From contig NC_034009.1 in NCBI RefSeq assembly GCF_000346465.2, forward strand, positions 14,163,792 through 14,227,791: 64,000 nt of DNA. The letters run 5' to 3'. The notes beneath the pieces are model-generated. The model was not told the origin of the DNA and ran no database searches. It saw only the letters and a program-made list of their open reading frames with translations. Shown here one piece after another: positions 56,857 to 64,000 of the stretch; the stretch's first letter is position 1, and each line of letters begins with the position of its first letter. The stretch comes from Prunus persica (taxonomy: Eukaryota > Streptophyta > Magnoliopsida > Rosales > Rosaceae). The position numbers and the translations under genes were made by a program.

Positions 56857-57142
56857 CTAGCCTCTCTGCACGCGCTTCTGCGCCTGCGAGAGGCTTTTTT
56901 TTAAAAAATTTAAATTTATTTTAGAATTAAAAAAGATAATGGATAGTTGTGTTCTATAAAAATAGGATCTATTATCTGAATTTTCTTTTAATTTTAATTT
57001 TTTTAATATGAAAAATTATGAATTTACCATATTATCCTCATTTAATTAATAATTCTAATTCTTAATGTTTGCATTAACCAAGGGCATTTTCTGGTATTTT
57101 GAATGTTTCACCATTCTCTGCCTTTTGCTTTATATATATAGA
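56857..57142 (-). mobile_element. Non-autonomous Helitron, copy 2 (cleaner)
   Basis: On the minus strand: A|TCTATATATATAAAG at 57142, and at 56857 a 3' hairpin followed by CTAG|T. The hairpin pairs GCCTCTCGCAGGCGC with GCGCGTGCAGAGAGGC around AGAA, about 15 bp, ending one base before CTAG. The element thus lies between A and T, as Helitrons do, with no target duplication. 286 bp, no ORF. Copy 1 is at 26921-27208. Confidence 0.82.
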
Positions 57143-59795
57143 TGAAAACATCTTGATTACCATTTATAAAATATATAGCTCGTTCATTGAAAATTTTGTG
57201 TGCATAAAATACATATAAGATCCACATAAAATATAAAACATCTTTTTTTTGTGAAAATATAAAACACAACCATTGACTAACGCCATTATTATAGAGAACC
57301 CACTACAACATAACAACTCCATAATGACTATAACACCACCATACCACAAAGCCTAAACACACCTTTTTTTTTTTTGGGTCGGAAGATAATCTTCATTTCT
57401 GTTCACCCGTTTTCGTGTTTAACTCCTGATGTGGAAGGGCGAAGTTCCCCACTGGCTTGGAGACCACTTGTTGGTCGACAAGTCAGCTTTCTTTGGTGTG
57501 CGAGCGTGCCACTGCTAGCAATGTAAATTCTAGCAGACTTATTTTTAGAGTGGATAACATGCGCCTCAAGTTACTGACTTCTAAAACAAACGATTGTGAA
57601 TTTGGGTGAGGAATATCTCCCAAGTAAGTTCTTTTCTTGCCTCAGACTGGTGAGGACTTTCACAATTTATCTCAGTATCAAAAATGGTTGTTCTGGCCAG
57701 AATAGATAATAATAAAGTACTGTTTCAGGCAGAACTGCCTTTTACAAAATTAAGAAGGGAGAAATCAACTCTAGAAAGGCAAAAGGATGGCTGGAATCCC
57801 ATTTCTGCCTGGGTAGAAACTTCTGATCCGGGCTGGACTGGGTATGTCTATGCTGGACTGTATTGTCAACAACTTTAGCTGCTTGGCTTCAGCTGTAAAT
57901 CGATACCAAAGTTCGATTTTGGCAGAGCTTCAATCTACTTCAAGCCTTGGGAGGCTCTTGAGCGGGCAGAACTGTGACTTCTTCAGTCTGAAGGGACAGA
58001 AGTGGCTATTCTCGAGGATTTAGCAAGCTGGAACCATGCTGTAAAATTTGTTGAGGTTTTCATAGTTGTGAAAACTCAAACTATGTTTGTCTTGGCTTTT
58101 GCTGAACCGAATTTGTAACGAGGGATCTCGTTCTAGGAAATTTGTTTTCTAAGTCTGAACCTTGGAATTCTGATTTAAGGTTGGTTTCTCTTGGAATTTA
58201 AAGTGAGCTCTTGGCTGTTTTTCTTGCTGTTGTTTTTTTGGTTGATGAGTTGAGTGTCCTTTCTTTCTTGCCTGCTTCTGTTTTTATAAGAGACCCTCCT
58301 TTTGAAGGTGGTTTTAAATTTTAATAATGGGCGGCAAAAGATTTCTCAAAACGTAAAGCAGGAAAGATTTTTATCGATTATGGCAGATAGACTCCCAGTG
58401 GTCACTTCCTATAGCGATCCCTTCCCTGGTTTCCTGGCTGACGGTTTTTCTATTTTAATGCCACCGTCTGTGTGAGCTGATCCTATGGCGGTTTTGATTT
58501 TTCTTTTGTATTTTCTGAACAACTCCCTGTTTCTTGCTCTTGAAAACGTGATTTGCGAAATCTTTTTAGAAGATGGTGTGTTGCTTTGGAGCAAAAAGTC
58601 TCTGATCATAGACGCCCCTTTGATTTTTCTTTCTCGGCAGTGTTTTCAGAAACGTCCCTTCTCACATAAAAACTCTAGTTGGAATTGCTGACTTTCCAGA
58701 GAGGTGAGGTAGCCACGTGAATGTGTCTTTAGTCTCTTGGGCTTGAGTTTAAACAATATTTTGTGGGTTGATCTTCAAAGGCCCAATATGACAGCTTTCT
58801 ACGCTTTGGGTTTTTTGGGACTGGATAAGTATTTCACCACGGGCCTGTTTCTGGATCTCTTTGGTGTGTCAAATTTAGGCCCAAACAATTTCAAAACCTC
58901 ACCCAAAATAAGGAGGGCACAGTAACAACAAACAGAACAACCTAGTAAGGAAGCTAGAGAAACTAAACTAATCTGCAATATCAGGTAGACAGGAACAAAG
59001 ACAGTATCCCAGATAATGATATCATCAGATAAACAAACTTAAAAATGACAAAGCAATCTGGATTAAAAGGAGCAAAAGAACCCAATAAGCAAGACAACAT
59101 CAAACTCAAATGAAACACAAATCCACCACTAATCAGCCACCATAAGCCAACCACAATCATAGCAGCCCCAAGGCAAGGGAAACAGGACCATGAGATTGGA
59201 AAGAGGTGGTGCAAGCACCTGAGCCGTAGCAATGCCGTAGTTCTACACAAATTCCACTTTGTACGCGATTTCTTGCTTTGCTGGATCGTTGCAATAGCCA
59301 ATAGATGGAATCAGATCGAGGTGGACAGAGGGGGTCTGAGTAAAGGTCAGCCCGAGAATCTCCATCTCCACCAGAGCCATAAAAACCAGTACACCTAGAG
59401 GAGGAAAGTAGGAACCGATCGGAGGGCAGCCAAGGAACAATGCCGAAAGGATTGGAATGGGGGAGATCTGGGGAAGTAAACCGAAAAGGAGGCATAAAGC
59501 CCCAAAACAGAGGCATAAAGCCCCAGAAACGAGCATTAAAGCTCAAGCACATCACCATCTCCTCACAAGGAGAGAGATTCGGACTCAACAAAATGGAGGT
59601 ACCCATATACATCGAGAGGAACCTCGAGAGAGAAGCAAACCAGGGATGGTAGGGAAGGGGGAGGGGATAAGGCCTCTTTCCCCCAAAGAGATGAAACGGC
59701 GCTAGGAGTTTCACCTAAACACACTTCAACTAAAAAGAGAAAAGCACATATGATCTCAAGCATAGCATATCATACTACAACATCCATGATCCTTA
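57143..59795. other. Unassigned region, short ORFs only
   Basis: 57370-58925 is GC-richer with several 60-70 codon frames (for example 57684-57878, NNKVLFQAELPFTKLRRE) that do not join into a gene I know. A TATA-like TTTTTATAAGAGACCCTCC lies at 58283-58302, so a solo LTR or decayed element is possible, but I find no paired ends. 59157-59714 is open on the minus strand with Pro/Phe/Leu-rich low-complexity content. The minus-strand piece VEMEILGLTFTQTPSVHLDL (about 59310-59370) looks coding-like but is unassigned. 'cataaagccccRRaaac' is repeated near 59492 and 59512. Confidence 0.35.
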
Positions 59796-60075
59796 TCAGC
59801 CACTATGGCATCCACGATCATTAGTACAAAGATGCAAATCCTTGTCCTTCCTTGTAAAATATACCTTCCAATAGGGGTTGCAGATGAACTGGCCATCAAA
59901 CTCTTTTCTGTTTTTGTCCTTGCCATGGGGCACAAACCCATTCCCTTTGTCGAATTCTTTAGTACAAAGGTAGCAGCAATACACTTGGGAGTCTGTATGC
60001 CTTAATTCCCCATGTTTCTTCAAGTCATCTTGATTAATCGACTAATAGTCACAAAACGTGCAATCTCCTATCTGC
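59796..60075 (-). pseudogene. C2H2 zinc-finger-like remnant
   Basis: Minus-strand translation from about 60075 gives C-x2-C, a stop three residues on, then QDDLKKHGELRH, i.e. a C2H2 finger (C-x2-C-x12-H-x4-H) with a TAG inside. It continues CCYLCTKEFDKGNGFVPHGK and a third block with FICNPYWKVYFTRKDKDLH. The regular spacing suggests a decayed multi-finger protein. No start or other exons were found. I cannot name the family. Confidence 0.45.
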
Positions 60076-61001
60076 GAGTAATGAAAGAAAAACATTACAT
60101 TTCGATGTAAGAAAATGTCTTGGAAGAGGGCAGGTAAAAAAAATTTGTGCCAAGAAGTGATAAGAACATGAGAAAGACAAAAAATATGGCATCAACTATG
60201 TAGTCCAGATAAACATAACAGACCACTCTATTAGGTTGATATAAAAAAAATATGGAAAATCCTTTGCTCTTTTTCATAATTTGTTTCTTTTGAGATGAAA
60301 TTTTATTGAACTAATTAATGCTATACGACAATGAAATTTTAATGGCAATTTCACAAAAATATAGAAAAAGAGTATCACTTAACTATGAAGAAACTCAAAT
60401 CTACAGTGTACAAGTTATCATAAAAATGTAGTGTACTGACCAACTCACAATTTGATGTCAACTATTATTGTTTGTTTCTTTCTTATGTAAACTTCAGTTA
60501 ACACCTAACTACTTTGTTCCATCCTGTACATGTGATCATTTACTTTGTTTCATCCTATAAATGTGATAATTGCAATATTCTATTAGTGTGATAATTTCAA
60601 GATCATGTAATGTGAGAAAGAGGCCTCCATCTAATTTCACCACTAAGGTGGGCCCTACCTTTGGGCAATTTTTTTATGTTGCCTTCCAATTTTTAGGCTA
60701 AAAAAAATCAAAAATACTTGTAAAACTTGAATTTTTTTGATTTAAAATAAAATAAAATAGAGTGACTAGTATTTGCCCTTTGCCATGGCAATGGGTGGAA
60801 ACTGAACAAGCTTTTTGCATGGGCTGGCACTATTTATGTGAACAGTAATAGCCATTGCCTTACCCATGCCCTTTGCCATAGAAAATGGATGGAAATGTGC
60901 AAACAAGAACTTCGAAAACTCGTTGTAAAGAATGGGTCTAAAAAAAAATATCACATAAATTAATGAAAATAAATGAGGAAGTGAGGGTAAAAGTGTGAAT
61001 T
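60076..61001. other. Spacer with TTTGCCATGGCAA palindrome repeats
   Basis: Around 60770-60900 the phrase 'tgccctttgccat' occurs twice, once as TTTGCCATGGCAA (a perfect palindrome) followed by 'tgggtgga' and once followed by 'agaaaatggatgga'. 'ggtgggccctacc' at 60651 is also palindromic. This may be a small MITE, but boundaries are not clear. Confidence 0.35.
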
Positions 61002-61560
61002 TGTAACATCTCGACCCAAAATGTAATTATTCGTTCATTTAATTAATTTAATTAAGTTATTAAATTATGAAATTCCAATTTTGCCCACAGGGGTAGGGGT
61101 ATTTTGGTCTTTTTAATCCAAAGGATTTGGGGGAAATGACTGGTAACATTACGTAGATCGTACCAAGATGTGTCTGTAGACACGTAATGGGCTGAAATCG
61201 GAGTTATAACGGCATAAGTCCCAAAAGGACCGCCACCTCCTCCTCCTTCCATCCTGCCTTTCCCCCGCTACTGGAGCCACCGGCATTCGCCAGAAATTGA
61301 AGAAAAATGGCTGGATTTTTATGTAAAATTTTCGACGCTCGTTCGGACGTTTTCGGCTACCAAATCTTGCAATCTAGGTATGTTTGTCCATCCTCTTAAT
61401 GTGATCAAGCTGCTGGTTGGGTTATTGCGTTTTGGTTGTCAATTAAGCGATAGAAGTTTTAGCCACTTCCGGCCACTTTTTGGGATTGGTCCAAGAACAA
61501 AAGTTGCTCCACTCAATGTCTTGATCATATAGGTATAAGTCTTGACCGGCGGTTTGAACT
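61002..61560 (+). mobile_element. Truncated gypsy LTR fragment
   Basis: It starts TGTAACATCTCGACCC at 61002. It shares with the LTR at 15292 the block 'tgtctgtagacacRtaRtggRct' through 'cggagttataacg' (61169-61211), and near 61460 CCACTTCCGGCCACTTTTTGG followed by GGTCCAAGAACAAAAG. Homology ends by about 61560, where the palindrome-rich tandem repeat begins. Confidence 0.65.
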
Positions 61561-61638
61561 TTTTTCGATCATCGGAATCGCTTTGCACACACACGCCCTG
61601 CCAGCACGTGCCGCGCGACTGTATTTTTTTTTTCCTTT

Positions 61639-63490
61639 AAAGAAGAACCTCTATCGACAACGTGTCAAATATAATACAGCTGGCCGGCTATACTATTTTT
61701 TTAATTAAAAATCGTAGTATAACCGCACGGCTATACAATTTAATAATAACATTAATAATAATAAAGGACCCTCCTAGTTCCATTAGTTTGTACCTTATAG
61801 ATATTAATTTGCAATGTATCCAAGTAGATATTAATCTTCCACTATATGATATTTTAATATAACATATGTTATTCTTATTCAATAATATATGAGAATTATT
61901 TGTATAATACGTGAATTCTGTGTGTCTTACTGGAAATTTTGTAGAAAATACGTGTTTAAAACATTATAAATACGTACATACATGTACAATATGACTATTG
62001 TATGTTTGCTTTTTAAAGAAAACATGAGACGTGTATAGAACACAAATGTATTATTGAAAAATACATACCTATATATACTATTTATTAAAGACAATTTTTT
62101 TTTAATAAAAAAAGTAACACTGCCCGGCTATATTATTTTTTTAAAAAATTAGAAATTAAATGCGGCTATACTATTTTCTAAAGAAAAACCAAGCAGCCCA
62201 CTGTGTGAAAATAGTATAGCCGGGTGGCTATACTATTTTAAAACAATTTAAAAACGGCTGTCCTATTTTTTAATATAAAAAAAGAGGATCCTACCCATTA
62301 GGCGCCACTTGTCAACACATGTCTTTTTTAAAAAATTAAAAAACATGGAGTATAGTCGCGCGGCGGTACTCCTTTTTTTTTTTCCACCCCATTTTTTAAA
62401 ATAAAGAAGAACCTCTATCGATCAAAGCCATGTGTCCAAAATAAGTATAGCCGGCCGGCAATACTTGTTTTTATATTTAAAAAATCATAGTATAGTCGCA
62501 CGGCTATATTATTTAATAACAAAATTTAATAAATAAATAAAAACCCTCCTAGTTGCATTAGTTTGTACCTTATAGATATTAATTTGCTACATATCTAAAG
62601 TAGATATTAATCTTTCACCATATGATGTTTTAATATAATTTTTATAACTTATGTTATTCTTATTCAATAATATGTAAGAATTATTTGTATAATATGTGAC
62701 TTTTGTGTGTATTACTGAAAATTTTGTAGGAAATATGTGTATAAAACATTAGAAATACATACGTACATGTACAATACGACTATTGTTTGTTTGTTTTTAA
62801 AGAAAACGTGAGATGTGTATAGAACCCGAATGTATTGTTGAAAAATACATACCTACATATATATATCTGCATACATATATAAAAGACTATAGCCGCTCGT
62901 CTTTACTATTTATTAAAGACAATTTTTATATAAAAAAACCAGTAACGCCGCCCCGGCTATACTATTTAAAAAAAAAAACTAGAAAAAAATCTATTTTGTT
63001 AAAAAAAAAAAAAAAAAAACTATTTGTTAATATAAAAAAAGAGTACCCCCACCCATTAGGTGCCACATGTCAACACATGTCTTTGAAAAAAATTAAAAAC
63101 ATTGAGTATAGCCGCGCGGCTGTAGTCCTTTTTTTTTTAGTTTATAAAGAAGAACCTCTATCGATTAAAGCCACGTGTCAAAATAAGTATAGCCGCCCAA
63201 CTATACTATTTAATAAAAAAGGACCCTCCTAGTTGCATTAGTTTGTACCTTACAGATATTAATTTGCAACATATCCAAAGTAGATATTAATCTTTCACTA
63301 TATGATATTTTAATATAATTTTTATAACATATGTTATTCTAATTCAATAATATGTGAGAATTCTTTGCATAATAAGTGAATTTTGTGTGTCTTAAAGAAA
63401 ATTTTGTAGAAAATATGTGTATAAAACATTAGAAATACTTATGTACATATACAATATGACTATTGTATGTTTGCTTTTTAAAGAAAACGT
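61639..63490. repeat. ~750-bp tandem repeat, 2.5 copies, rich in palindromes
   Basis: AAAGAAGAACCTCTATCGA marks unit starts at 61639, 62403 and 63146 (periods 764 and 743); the third is cut at about 63490. Each unit contains 'ggaccctcctagttgcattagtttgtacc', 'gtagatattaatctttcac' and 'acgtacatgtacaata'. Each unit also has several copies of GTATAGCCG/CGGCTATAC in inverted pairs, the best being a perfect 14-bp stem (62208-62221 with 62226-62239, loop GGGT). No long ORF. Confidence 0.8.
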
Positions 63491-63606
63491 GGCCTCCTTT
63501 TAAAAGCAGTCTCTAGGTTGCTTTTGAAAGTTGCTTTCATAAGAAGCTAATAAGAGTCTTTAATGAGTTTTTTCAATTCCCATAATACCAGCATTAATTT
63601 TTTTAA

Positions 63607-63920
63607 ATGACATCGTTGACCACCACCACTGATACCTCTACCTACACCCCAATCACCACCACCTTGTTTACCACCTCATCTCAATTCATCACCACCCCCA
63701 CCTCCACCACCACCACCCCCACCATCGCCACCACCTTCACCACCACTACAACCTCCTCCACTACTGCCGCCACCTCTACCACCACCTCCACCTACACCTA
63801 CACCACCACCACCACCACCTCCACCATCACCATCACCTCCACCACCACCACCACTACCACTGCCACGGCCACCACAACCATCCACCACCACCTCCAGTTG
63901 CACCTCCATCACCACCACAT
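63607..63920 (+). repeat. ACC/CCA trinucleotide microsatellite, imperfect
   Basis: Some 300 bases of CCA/ACC/ACT triplets with interruptions. It reads as poly-Thr on the plus strand and poly-Gly on the minus strand. The open frames follow from the triplet period and do not indicate a protein. Confidence 0.9.
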
Positions 63921-64000
63921 GATTAGAACATAACATTTTCAACTTTATTTCGATTTTGATATTATTCACAGTACTACATTTATATAAAAATTTACCAAAG

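Noticed and set aside
59157..59714. 185-codon minus-strand ORF
   Set aside because: Pro/Leu/Phe-rich, no domain, competing open frames on both strands; not supported as a gene.
63607..63969. Thr-rich (plus) and Gly-rich (minus) ORFs of about 100 codons
   Set aside because: Both are translations of an imperfect ACC/GGT microsatellite; no start context or domain.

Overview
This window is nuclear DNA from a flowering plant, most likely a eudicot. The signs are intron-containing genes with plant splice sites, plant-specific families (nucleoredoxin with three thioredoxin domains, GTE, NDR1/HIN1-like, plant RBR ligase, PRD1) and a dense mix of plant transposons. A Rosaceae origin is only a guess from the look of the repeats. 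The window is gene-poor. I find one complete gene, a nucleoredoxin of four exons (minus strand, 52662-56048), and one intact short ORF, a GTE-related protein without bromodomain (2648-3319). Gene remnants are a meiotic PRD1 pseudogene (about 4180-7407, minus), an NDR1/HIN1-like LEA2 pseudogene (25735-26334, minus), an orphan first exon of an RBR-type E3 ligase (28064-28626), and gene fragments carried inside a DNA transposon (50188-52108).

Layout. 1-2150: a direct-repeat pair and the end of a CACTA element. 2200-7500: GTE-like gene and PRD1 pseudogene. 7500-10800: AT-rich spacer with MITEs, one with clear terminal inverted repeats (9914-10319). 10925-13125: a five-copy tandem array of a roughly 440 bp composite unit. 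15292-17030: LTR-like sequence related to the large retroelement further right. 17150-24585: a gag-protease retroelement with no reverse transcriptase, bounded by 278/276 bp terminal repeats. 25700-29000: two gene remnants and a non-autonomous Helitron. 29354-30324: a MITE-like element. 30740-42030: a 165 bp minisatellite split by a 10.2 kb Ty3/gypsy element (31023-41260, minus strand, chromovirus of Del/Tekay type, target duplication AATTG). 42270-42645: a tRNA-like SINE head and a tandem duplication. 43515-49198: a 5.7 kb non-autonomous LTR element with 519 bp LTRs and target duplication AAAAC. 50188-52108: a terminal-inverted-repeat element carrying an NFU exon and a FAR1/MULE-like fragment. 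52662-56048: nucleoredoxin. 56857-57142: second Helitron copy. 59796-60075: zinc-finger-like remnant. 61002-63500: LTR fragment and a roughly 750 bp tandem repeat full of palindromes. The window ends in an ACC-type microsatellite.

The most unusual structure is in the LTRs of the Tekay-type element. Five consecutive stem-loops have the same 18-nt loop but different stems that stay complementary (31835-32091); the other LTR has fewer, decayed copies. The second LTR element has an unrelated but similarly built series of hairpins just after its left LTR (44221-44573). These patterns can be read directly from the sequence; any function is inference.
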